The notes below the pieces were generated by a model. It worked only from the letters and a program-made list of their open reading frames with translations, searched no databases and had not been told where the DNA came from. A stretch of DNA of 64,000 bases from Hedera helix (lineage: Eukaryota > Streptophyta > Magnoliopsida > Apiales > Araliaceae): contig OX359264.1 in NCBI GenBank assembly GCA_947179155.2, positions 8,472,501 through 8,536,500 of the forward strand, written 5' to 3'. Shown here piece after piece: positions 35,332 through 45,286 of the stretch; within the stretch, counting starts at the first letter, position 1, and each line of letters begins with the position of its first letter. The position numbers and the translations under genes were made by a program.

Positions 35332-38300
35332 TGTGACGACCCCAAATCCGGGTTCCATAACCTCGAGTTTGGTTCTCACTATTCAACACATTACTAACAA
35401 TTAAATACATACATTGCATTTAAATATCGCGGAATAATACATATTGGTTCCCTTCAAAAGGTTACAATACCAGGGTCTATCAACCTTAACATAATAACAG
35501 TTCCTATCACAAGGAATTACAAAAGGTTTAACAACCGTAAATACATAATTAAAGATCTAATTAGCATGCATAAGCTAACTTAAGCTCTGGCTTTTTCTTT
35601 TCCTTTATCCTTCTTTGAGCAATCAGGATTATCTGAAAAATGGTTCATGATATAGCAAGAATGAGCAACTAGTTTGCTCAGCAAGTTTAGAACAATCATA
35701 AAGATTTAATATATCATGAATGAATGGGAAATATCATCAATGATTCAACAATAGATATAACAATTGTGAATGAAACAGAATTCAAATTTTAATAAACAGA
35801 ATATTTGAATCTTAAAATGCTGAGTGGTCACTAAGGACCCTGAACTAACTAGGGTATAATAGAGTTTCCTCTGACCCTTTGAGTTGTTTGGTTTTCAAGG
35901 GGATCAGCCTATTCAACTCGCTGTATATGCATTACATTTAGTCACTGGCGCCCAAAGTCGGTTTCCCGACACAAAATCCCCTAATTTAGGGTTGTTCAAT
36001 TCTCAGACTTAATATAAGAAATCCGCACCCAGCAATGGTTTGGATAAGCTTTTAAAAATATTCAAGTTATTGAATTTAGAAACGCAATGTCTAGCTGAAC
36101 TATTAGCTTCAGACATTTTTAATACAGTTCATGAATCAAGAACTAACAAGCTTCAAATGCACTAAGTGCGATTGTATAACAATATGGATGTGGAATAATT
36201 TTAAATAATTAAACCACTTCAAGCTTTAACAATAAATACAAGTATGGAAACTTGTTCAACGATAATAATTGAGTAGGGTTAGAGAACTTGCCTGTTTGCT
36301 CAGCTACAATAATTGTCTAGCTTTAACTAACTTGCTTTGAAAGACCTAACATTAATAAAGTCGGTCTAATAATTAGTACGGCGTATTTGCATAACTATAC
36401 GCTTAAATAACGAACTTATTTACCACACATAAGTACTAACACATAATTTACAGTAGTCAAAACAATATTATTAACCTTATAGACACTTAATCATTTTAGG
36501 TTAATAATTTAATAAGTTAGAAAATATTTTTCTTAAGTGTTGGACACTTATTAAACCTTTAAACAACTTATTATAATTGTTTAATTAAATTCAATTTATT
36601 TTAGTAACTCAATCTCTTTTTAATTACTATTTAATATTGATTAAATAGAAATTAATTAATTAACTCTAGTTATTAATAAATAATAACTAATTGTACTTAC
36701 CTATTATTTAATTATAATTAAATAATAAATAATTATTAACTTAATTTTAACCTTCTTTAATTTAATGTTAATCAACCAATAATTAACTAAGTAATTAACC
36801 TTACTTATTATTTAATTAAGGAAATTAAATAATAGTTTACTAATCTTAATCCCCTTTAATTATTATTTAATGTCAATTAAATAATAATTAATTATTTAAT
36901 TAATTTTAATTATTATTTAAGGTTAAATAATAATCAAATCATTCTTATTTATTATTTTAATTAAATAATAAATTATTACTCTAATAATTTAATTTCCATT
37001 AATCGTTATTTAATGTTAATTAAATAATAATTAATTACCTAATTATCCTTATTTATTATTTAATAATATTTAAATAATAAATAATTGATTTATAAATTTT
37101 ATCTCTCTTTAAATATTATTTAATAGGCATTAAATAATAATTGCTAATTTATCATCTTTATTTAACATTTGAAATAATAAATAAATAATAAATTTATTTA
37201 ACTTAACCATGGTTTAGCTAACTAGATTAATATTTAAAATATTTAAATATTAAACTTAATGAAAAATATCCTCCCCAATATTATTTTTGAATTATTATTA
37301 TTTTTGTTATAATTTTAAATTAGTTTTTAAATATTTAAATTAATTAAAATTAACCCGAATGGCATTTTCGTAATTAAGTTGAAAAACCGGACCGATGGCA
37401 TTTCCGTAATTAATTCGAAAACTGAACCGAGGGCAGAATGGTAATTCTGCCAAGAAAAACACGGAGGGGCAGAATCGTAATTCCGCCGAAAATTTATTAC
37501 CGCGCATGGCGCGCGTTTCAGTTCTTACGGGTCAAAACGACGCCGTTTTTGAAAAGCCAGAAACGGCTTCCGCGCCTACGCGCGGAGTGAATTTTCTACG
37601 GACGTCAAACGACGTCGTTTGGCTCCGCGTTTCTGGTGAACAGTAGCTGCGCGCATTGCGCGGAAAATCCAATTTTTTTTTTTTTAGCAGATTGTGAACA
37701 GTGCTCCGGCTACCTATTTTAAATAAAAATATACCAACAAGTAAGCTTTAAATCATCAATAAAAATCCAAAAAAATTACCAATCACCTTATATTAATTTA
37801 TAACATGAAAAAATAATTTTTCATGATTTAATATCAATATTTTTTTATAAAAATTTTTACATCACATAAACTACCATAAATCATAACTTTTTGTATAAAA
37901 CTCCATTTTAAGTGATTCAAACTTTATTTTTCTCATGATTTAATGTTCTATAATATTAGAACATCAAACCTAAGTTTTACAAAAATATTTTTGGTCATAT
38001 ATTTCAAAACTTGTTTACACACTATTAAACACATATTTTAGCATATAAAATATACCAAAATACAAACCAAACATATTAAACTCAAGCATAGCATAAATAT
38101 TACCACTACACATTAATAATCATATTAACATGTTTATATTAACATGATGATTTATTTAATTTAAAAACAACACTTTATTTAAAATAACTATTACCTTGAT
38201 TTAATGGCTATTCTTCTTTTTCTCCCAAAGTATGTTGTGAATCTTGAAGGCATAAACTAGCTTAGCACTCCTTCTCCTTCTCTTGCTCTCTCTCAAAATA

Positions 38301-39248
38301 TTTTGCTCTCAAACTCTCTCTTTTGATTTTTGGAGCAAAATGAAATAACATCTATCAACTTTTCAAGTATACTTGAAAAATTAGTAGATACACATAATGT
38401 ATCTAATAATTTAGACCACTACAAGCTAGCTATTGGATACTTATACAAGCAATTTAGTCCATACATAGTTGGTGAAAAGAAGCATGGTTTCATGTACTAC
38501 AAAAATTAAAACAAGCAATCCTTAATTAAATAAATGGAAAATAAAATAAAATATCAAAAATCACTTTTTCTCTCTCCCAAAACCAACATGGTCGGCTGAT
38601 GACACTTATTCTTGTCCCAAATTATTAGTCACATTTTCATTTTTTAATAATTAATAAGTTAATTTAAGTATTTTTCAAGTGGGCCAATCATTGGGCTTTA
38701 ATTTAAAATACCAATTGGGCTTCTATTAAATTGTTTGGGCTACTAAATTGTCAAATTTTATTATTCTACACTTGGGCTACTAATTGACCCATGTTGGGCT
38801 AATTTAATAATTTATACATTAATTATTCAATCCATGATTAAATAAATAATTAAATTGAATAAATAATTAAATATTCTAACCCATTAGTATTAAATTACTA
38901 AATGGACTAATAAATATTATTATTAATATTTCACATTATTTACATTAATTAATAATCATATTAATTAATTTATTATATTTAATTCACTCATTATATTCAA
39001 TTTAATTGAATATTTAATTAATAGGAAACTTATCAATTATTTTGATATTAAAACTTTAGGGTTTGTTCACTAATTTAATAACATATTAGTGACCCCCTTT
39101 AATTAATTTTAGTAATTAATTACATAATTATTTAATCACATAATTAATTAATCACATAAAAAGATTTAAATAATCTCATAAAACTAACTCGTTGAAAATT
39201 AAATTAATAATTAAATTAATAAAGATGTGGAAATTCTAGGACATTACA
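35332..39248 (-). mobile_element. Element C 3' LTR
   Basis: 3917 bp, TGTGACGACCCC to CATTACA. It contains AT-rich tandem arrays (about 36560-37200), the CG-rich module (37365-37710) with the palindrome AAACGACGTCGTTT at 37607-37620, and a 20-bp palindrome at 38360-38379. No coding capacity is recognised. Confidence 0.97.
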
Positions 39249-39261
39249 TTCTCCCCTCCTT
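39249..39261 (-). other. Polypurine tract of element C
   Basis: Plus-strand TTCTCCCCTCCTT abuts the LTR. In element sense it is AAGGAGGGGAGAA immediately before the 3' LTR. Confidence 0.9.
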
Positions 39262-39295
39262 ATAAAAATTCCGTCCTCGGAATTGTAAAATAAGG

Positions 39296-42200
39296 TTACT
39301 CAAATAAAAACGGGTAATTTGTCCTCATTTCCTCCTCTAATTCCCACGTAGATTCTTCAATGGCGTGATTCCTCCAAAGTACTTTGACAGAATGAATTAT
39401 CTTATTTCTCAGTTTATGTTCCTTCCTATCGAGTATCTGAACAGGAACTTCTTCATATGATAAGTCCTTACCAACTTGAATTGGTTCATAGGAGATAACG
39501 TGCTTGTAGTCTGGTTTGTATGGCCGCAATACCGACAGGTGAAACACATTGTGAATATGTTCCAATTCAGGAGGTAAAGCTACCTCGTATGCTACTTCAC
39601 CCACTCTTCTCAATATTTCGAACGGTCCTATGAACCTTGGACTCAATTTCCCCTTCTTTCCAAACCTGATCTTCCCTTTCCAGGGAGATACCTTAATGAA
39701 CACAAAACTCCCCACCTCGAAGTCTCGTTTCTGTCGATGTAAATCGGCGTATTTCTTTTGACGGTCTTGAGCTGCTACTAGCCGAGCTCTTATTACCTTG
39801 ATAATTTCTACCGTCTGTTGAACCAATTCTGGCCCCAACAGTCGGCGTTCTCCTACCTCATCCCAACATAGAGGTGTTCTGCATTTTCTGCCATATAAAG
39901 CTTCGTAAGGCGGCATACCTATGCTCGCATGATAACTGTTATTATATGCAAACTCAACTAGTGGTAGATGGATTTCCCAACTGCCCTTGAAATCCATCAC
40001 GCAGGCCCTGAGCATATCTTCCAATGTCTGAATTGTTCTCTCACTTTGCCCATCAGTCTGCAGATGATACGCTGTACTCATTCTCAACTGTGTCCCCAAT
40101 CTCTCCTGAAGACTTCTCCAAAATTTTGACGTGAAGCGCGGATCTCTGTCTGACACAATCGATACCGGCACCCCATGTCTTGAAACTATCTCTTTGATGT
40201 ACAATTTGGACAACTGATCCAAACTGAACCTAATCTTGATCGGCAAAAAGTGCGCTGACTTTGTTAGCCGATCCACAATCACCCAAATTGCGTCATATCC
40301 CTTCTGTGTTGCTGGAAGTCCTACCACGAAATCCATTGTGATATGCTCCCATTTCCACTCAGGAATTTCTAACGGCTGTAACAATCCACTTGGTCTCTGA
40401 TGTTCGGCCTTTACCCTTTGACAAGTTAGGCATCGGCTGACACATGCTGCAACCTCCCTCTTTAAATTCGGCCACCAAAAATGCTGACGTAGATCTTGAT
40501 ACATCTTCGTACTCCCCGGATGTATCGAGTATCTCGTACTGTGGGCCTCTTGCAAAATTTCCTCTCGTAATTCAGGCACTAGCGGTACCCAAACACGATT
40601 TTCAAATCTCAGCAATCCCATGCTATCAATTTTAAACTTGACCTCTTCTCCATCGGTCATCCTCTTCCGGATTCTGTCACATTCCTCATCTTTGTCTTGA
40701 GCCTCTTTCACCCTATCTAACAAGGTTGGGCTCACCTCGACTTCTAATGACTCGTTTGGACTTCTCACTTCCAACTCCATTCGAGCCATCTCTTGAACCA
40801 ATTGTTCTTGATCTGTCAATATGAACAATTTCTCCCTGCTCTTTCTACTCAGAGCATCCGCTACTACGTTGGCCTTGCCGGTATGATATAGAATCTCACA
40901 ATCATAATCTTTGATCAATTTCAACCATCTCCGTTGCCTCATATTCAACTCCTTCTGTGTGAAGATATACTTTAGACTCTTATGGTCTGTGAATATCTCA
41001 CATTTTTCTCCGTACAGATAATGTCTCCAAATTTTAAGGGCAAACACTACCGCTGCCAGCTCCAAGTCGTGGGTAGGATATCCCTTCTCATAATCTTTTA
41101 ATTGTCTGGACGCATACGCAACGACTTTGCCGTTTTGCATAAGCACACAGCCAAGCCCCTTGTGCGATGCATCACTGTAGACCGTAAAACCTCCTGTATC
41201 GTCTGGTAAGGTCAATACAGGTGCTTCACTAAGTCTTTTCTTTAACTCCTGAAAACTTTCCTCACACTTCTCTGTCCACACGTATTTCACCGTCTTTCTT
41301 GTTAAGTTGGTCAACGGTGTTGCTATCTTTGAGAAGTCTTGAATGAACCTCCGATAGTAACCCGCTAACCCTAAGAAACTTCTTACTTCTGTCGGCGTCC
41401 TTGGTTGCTCCCAATTCATTACCGATTCAACCTTCGCCGGATCAACCGAAACTCCCTCCTTGTCAATAACATGACCTAAAAATTGAACTCTTTCCAACCA
41501 GAATTCACACTTTGAAAACTTAGCGTACAACCGCTCCTTCCGTAAAATCTCCAACACCAATCTTAGGTGTTCAGCATGCTCCTCCTCCGTTTTGGAATAC
41601 ACCAGAATATCGTCAATGAACACGACTACAAATTTATCCAAGTATTGCTTGAATATTCTGTTCATCATGTCCATAAATGCGGCTGGCGCATTCGTTAGTC
41701 CAAACGACATCACCAGAAACTCATAATGCCCATATCGAGTTCTGAATGCCGTCTTGGGTATATCCTCCTTCTTGACTTTCAACTGATGATAACCAGTCCT
41801 TAAGTCAATCTTTGAAAAGTACTTCGCCCCTTTCAATTGATCGAAAAGATCGTCAATTCGTGGTAACGGGTACTTGTTCTTAATTGTCACCTTATTCAGC
41901 TCTCTATAATCCATACACAATCTCATCGATCCATCCTTCTTCTTTACAAACAGCACCGGTGCTCCCCATGGAGAAACACTTGGCTGAATGTACTTATTGT
42001 CTAACAACTCCTGCAATTGCACCATCAATTCCTTTAGTTCTACCGGAGCCATCCTATATGGTGCTTTCGATATCGGTGCTGTCCCCGGTACTAAATCAAT
42101 CACAAATTCTATCTCCCTGTCCGGCGGTAAACCCGGCAGTACATCTGGAAAAACATCCGTAAACTCCCTAACTACTGGTATTTGCTCCATCTCGGGACTC

Positions 42201-43831
42201 ACCACTTGTGTGTCAACCACATGAGCCAAATACCCTACACAACCTTTCTTCAATAATTTCTTGGCCTGCATCATCGTCAGACAAGAAGACTGTCTTGATG
42301 ATTTGCTGCCATAAAATACGACCTTAGACTTATTTGGTGTCTTAAGGTGTATGCACTTCTTCTGACAATCAATTATCGCCCCGTGGTTAAACAACCAATC
42401 CATCCCAAGTATTACATCAAATTCCCCCAGACGTATTGGAATTAGATTCACATTTAATTTCTGACCCCTGATTTCAGCACAACAATTTCTATGTATGTAC
42501 TCTACCGGAATCACTTCTTTATTAGCAACTTCTATGTTCATTGAGTTTTCTAGTTTGTCCCTAGGCAACTCTAATCGTCTAGCGAAATCATCAGACACAA
42601 ATGAACAGGTAGCACCCGAATCAAACAATACATATGCATTTATATTATTGATCGGAATAATACCTGACACCACGTCTTTTGACCCCACGGCATCTTGCAC
42701 CGTCATATTGAACGTCCGGGCTGTCGGCTTGTTCTGTGGTACCGGTCCCCCGATAGCCAATTTGTTGTTATTGCCCCTGTAGCCGCTACCCCCGTCATTC
42801 TTCTTCTTAGGGCAATCTTTTATCAGGTGGTCAGATGCTCCGCAAGAAAAGCATCTCACTTTCTTTGGAAGGGGACAATTTGGAGAAATATGTCCCACCT
42901 GCCCACAATTATAGCACGTATTCTTCCCTTTCCTGCACTCCCCGAAGTGGTTCTTTCCACATATATTGCATGTTGGCTTTTTCTGAACACTTCCTTGTTG
43001 ATTCCCCGAGCTCTTGTCGTTGCTGCTGTTGTCCCATTTGCGCTTGTTGTTGTTATTGTTGTTATTATTCCCCCCACTGTTACTGTTCTTGCTTCCCCCT
43101 TCATTTTTCTTTTTGTTTCTCTCCTGGTTGTACTTGGTTAATGCGTCGCTTCCTCCTTCAGCAATGATTGACTTCTCCAACAAAGTTGCGAATGAGTCAA
43201 TCTGCAGTACCGCTACCTTGTTGAATATCCAAGGTCTCAATCCATTTTCGAATCTTCTGGCCTTGCGTTCCTCCGTATCCACTTGATGTGGAGCGAACCT
43301 GGCCAGCTCATTAAATCTTGCCGCGTACTCAGGTACCGACATGTTTTCCTGCTTCAGTTCTAGAAATTTCACTTCCATCCTACTTTTCATACTCTTCGGG
43401 AAATAATTCTCATCGAATATTTCCTTAAATCTTGTCCATGACACCACCCCCTCGCCAGCCCTATTCTGATTGGCTTCCCACCAGAAATTGGCCTCTCCCT
43501 TCATCATATAGGTAGCAAAGATTGTCTTTTGTTCCTCAGCTACCCTCGCGATAACGAACGCTTTCTCTATTTCCTTTATCCATGACTGGGCCTCTATCGG
43601 ATCCGACGTTCCCCTAAACTCTGGCGGTCCCACCGCCTTAAAATCTTTGAAATTTGCCAACTGAGTTGGTGGTGGTGGTGGTGGATTTGCTACAACAGGG
43701 TGTCTGTGTTGCATTGCCTCAGCTAGCATGTCGACGAAGTTTTGCATAGGGTCTACGTTGTGTCCCCCCTGGTCATTGTTAACTGACTCTTCTACCCCCT
43801 GGTTCCTTGGTGGTTGTCTACGTGGCGGCAT
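39296..43831 (-). CDS. gag-pol: Element C gag-pol polyprotein, intact
   Basis: 1511 aa in one frame, the usual arrangement for Tekay chromoviruses. The domains are: gag (about residues 60-260) with an Asn-rich linker; three CCHC zinc knuckles starting at Cys288, Cys306 and Cys327; aspartic protease with DSGA at Asp404; reverse transcriptase with FIDD (Asp740, Asp741); RNase H with YSDASHKG (Asp887). Integrase follows with HHCC (His1097, His1104, Cys1134, Cys1137) and catalytic Asp1167, Asp1228, Glu1264 (35 residues between the last two). After it come a GPF module (KLSPRFIGPFEIL) and a chromodomain-like end (VKVLWRNH..EESTWE.E.EM). These would copy the element RNA into DNA in cytoplasmic particles and integrate it. 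Leu1257 replaces the proline of the usual HPQTDGQ, which element A retains. The MPPRR start is shared with A. Confidence 0.97.
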   Translation of the reverse strand: MPPRRQPPRNQGVEESVNNDQGGHNVDPMQNFVDMLAEAMQHRHPVVANPPPPPPTQLANFKDFKAVGPPEFRGTSDPIEAQSWIKEIEKAFVIARVAEEQKTIFATYMMKGEANFWWEANQNRAGEGVVSWTRFKEIFDENYFPKSMKSRMEVKFLELKQENMSVPEYAARFNELARFAPHQVDTEERKARRFENGLRPWIFNKVAVLQIDSFATLLEKSIIAEGGSDALTKYNQERNKKKNEGGSKNSNSGGNNNNNNNNKRKWDNSSNDKSSGNQQGSVQKKPTCNICGKNHFGECRKGKNTCYNCGQVGHISPNCPLPKKVRCFSCGASDHLIKDCPKKKNDGGSGYRGNNNKLAIGGPVPQNKPTARTFNMTVQDAVGSKDVVSGIIPINNINAYVLFDSGATCSFVSDDFARRLELPRDKLENSMNIEVANKEVIPVEYIHRNCCAEIRGQKLNVNLIPIRLGEFDVILGMDWLFNHGAIIDCQKKCIHLKTPNKSKVVFYGSKSSRQSSCLTMMQAKKLLKKGCVGYLAHVVDTQVVSPEMEQIPVVREFTDVFPDVLPGLPPDREIEFVIDLVPGTAPISKAPYRMAPVELKELMVQLQELLDNKYIQPSVSPWGAPVLFVKKKDGSMRLCMDYRELNKVTIKNKYPLPRIDDLFDQLKGAKYFSKIDLRTGYHQLKVKKEDIPKTAFRTRYGHYEFLVMSFGLTNAPAAFMDMMNRIFKQYLDKFVVVFIDDILVYSKTEEEHAEHLRLVLEILRKERLYAKFSKCEFWLERVQFLGHVIDKEGVSVDPAKVESVMNWEQPRTPTEVRSFLGLAGYYRRFIQDFSKIATPLTNLTRKTVKYVWTEKCEESFQELKKRLSEAPVLTLPDDTGGFTVYSDASHKGLGCVLMQNGKVVAYASRQLKDYEKGYPTHDLELAAVVFALKIWRHYLYGEKCEIFTDHKSLKYIFTQKELNMRQRRWLKLIKDYDCEILYHTGKANVVADALSRKSREKLFILTDQEQLVQEMARMELEVRSPNESLEVEVSPTLLDRVKEAQDKDEECDRIRKRMTDGEEVKFKIDSMGLLRFENRVWVPLVPELREEILQEAHSTRYSIHPGSTKMYQDLRQHFWWPNLKREVAACVSRCLTCQRVKAEHQRPSGLLQPLEIPEWKWEHITMDFVVGLPATQKGYDAIWVIVDRLTKSAHFLPIKIRFSLDQLSKLYIKEIVSRHGVPVSIVSDRDPRFTSKFWRSLQERLGTQLRMSTAYHLQTDGQSERTIQTLEDMLRACVMDFKGSWEIHLPLVEFAYNNSYHASIGMPPYEALYGRKCRTPLCWDEVGERRLLGPELVQQTVEIIKVIRARLVAAQDRQKKYADLHRQKRDFEVGSFVFIKVSPWKGKIRFGKKGKLSPRFIGPFEILRRVGEVAYEVALPPELEHIHNVFHLSVLRPYKPDYKHVISYEPIQVGKDLSYEEVPVQILDRKEHKLRNKIIHSVKVLWRNHAIEESTWELEEEMRTNYPFLFE

Positions 43832-44184
43832 TTTCTGTTATAAACAAAAATTTACATTATTATACTGGTTTCATCTTTTTCATTTCATTATTTTGTATCT
43901 TAGGCAATGTTTAGCTAAAAATACAAGTAATTATTTCAACACGCATATAAACATAAATTCAACTGCATTTATACTCATATGCTAAAACAGGAGTGCGTAG
44001 CACTTTACATCAAAAGCATACTGCTATAAATGCTTCTGTCCCAGAGAAGCTACAAAAGATGGGATCTGACATATCCTACAACTTCCTAGAGTTGGGATTT
44101 AGTGACATATTAACCCTCTAATAAAACAAAAGTTGGGTTCTACTGCATCTATTTACATACGAAATTAGAAAATAACTACTACTA

Positions 44185-45042
44185 CTACTGACTGCGCATC
44201 CCCCTACGGATCGCGTCGTCATACTCCTCATCCCCGATGGCCATCACCACACTCCTGCTGATGGTGTGCATAGACTGGCCCTCCTCAGCTGGGTAGTAGT
44301 GCACCCTGCTCTGAAGCCTACCATATGAAGATCGGTAGACGTAGCTAAGTCTATCCGTCCTCACCCGCTTCTCGCGGACCTCCTCCTCTAGCTCAATCAT
44401 CTGACCATAAGCGGCATCCCGCTGTCTCTCCATCTCTATACGGTCCTCTATCGCCTCCTGCCAGTGTGCACGGATGGCGGCCTTCTCTGCCTGAACCTGC
44501 TGAACCTTCAGCTCAGCCTCTGCCAACCTAGTCTCAACCACTGCTAATTTAGTCTGCAGCTCTACATCCTGCTCTACCAGCTGATGAGTTAGCACCGCAA
44601 AGTGCTCCACTGAATCCTCGTACTCCTGTACCTGATCCTCCAGTCCTACAATCCTCTCCTTCAGCTCTGCGTTCTCGCCAGAGAACTGATAAGCCGCATC
44701 CCTATACTGATCCTCCATGTGCTGGTGGGTCAGATTCTGCTCCTCTAGATGCTGGACCCTTGCCTCCAGCCCCTCGTTCCTATCGGTCAGTCCCTCTATG
44801 ATGTCAGCGGCAGTGGTGCCCATGCCATCAGCTGACTCCTCCTCCTCAGACTCCTCTGACTCTGCCTCATCCTCACTGTAAGGCCTCATGACTTCGCCCC
44901 AGACGGGCTCCACACGATCCCCCTCCTCAGGATCTGACTCTGGCTCCTCTACGGGTGCAGCCACCAGCGGTTGTGCAGTATCCATATGGATATCAATATA
45001 GTCCTCCTCAGCAGTGCGACTCGACTGTCCGATCTCTGTCAT
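44185..45042 (-). CDS. Extra ORF upstream of gag: acidic coiled-coil protein, intact
   Basis: 285 aa, sense orientation, between the primer-binding site and gag and separated from gag by 353 nt. Residues 1-90 are acidic, with an ESEESEEEE run. Residues about 90-225 are rich in Glu, Gln, Leu and Ala with heptad-like spacing, expected to form a coiled coil. The C-terminal 60 residues include RTDRLSYVYRSS and the block EEGQSMHTISRSVV..IGDEEYDDAIRRGM. No signal peptide, membrane segment or enzyme motif is seen. The decayed homologue in A (10439-11272) conserves both the coiled coil and the C-terminal block, so the ORF was kept while these lineages diverged. A structural, RNA-handling or packaging role is conceivable, but I have no evidence for one. 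I do not recognise the family. Confidence 0.85.
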   Translation of the reverse strand: MTEIGQSSRTAEEDYIDIHMDTAQPLVAAPVEEPESDPEEGDRVEPVWGEVMRPYSEDEAESEESEEEESADGMGTTAADIIEGLTDRNEGLEARVQHLEEQNLTHQHMEDQYRDAAYQFSGENAELKERIVGLEDQVQEYEDSVEHFAVLTHQLVEQDVELQTKLAVVETRLAEAELKVQQVQAEKAAIRAHWQEAIEDRIEMERQRDAAYGQMIELEEEVREKRVRTDRLSYVYRSSYGRLQSRVHYYPAEEGQSMHTISRSVVMAIGDEEYDDAIRRGMRSQ

Positions 45043-45271
45043 CCTATATCATAAAACAATAACACACGTTAGTACAGCAATAAAATATATTCATTGATGA
45101 AATGAAATGATATTTTATCATGTACATCTCGGCTCGATGGATTTTCTCAATCCATCTCCAAAAATACACAACATGATGAATCTCCCCGATTCATCCCCTA
45201 ACGCACTCGATATGAGTTTAATACTAAGGTTATAACTTAGGTTTCGCAAATCCTAACGTTTCTAACCTACA

Positions 45272-45283
45272 GCTCTGATACCA
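45272..45283 (-). other. Primer-binding site of element C (initiator tRNA-Met)
   Basis: Plus-strand GCTCTGATACCA, identical to that of element A, lies three bases from the 5' LTR. Confidence 0.95.
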
Positions 45284-45286
45284 ACC

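Noticed and set aside
40444..43286. Several plus-strand ORFs of 60-150 aa opposite gag-pol of element C
   Set aside because: They are complementary-strand shadows of the real coding frame. Similar shadows occur opposite element A.
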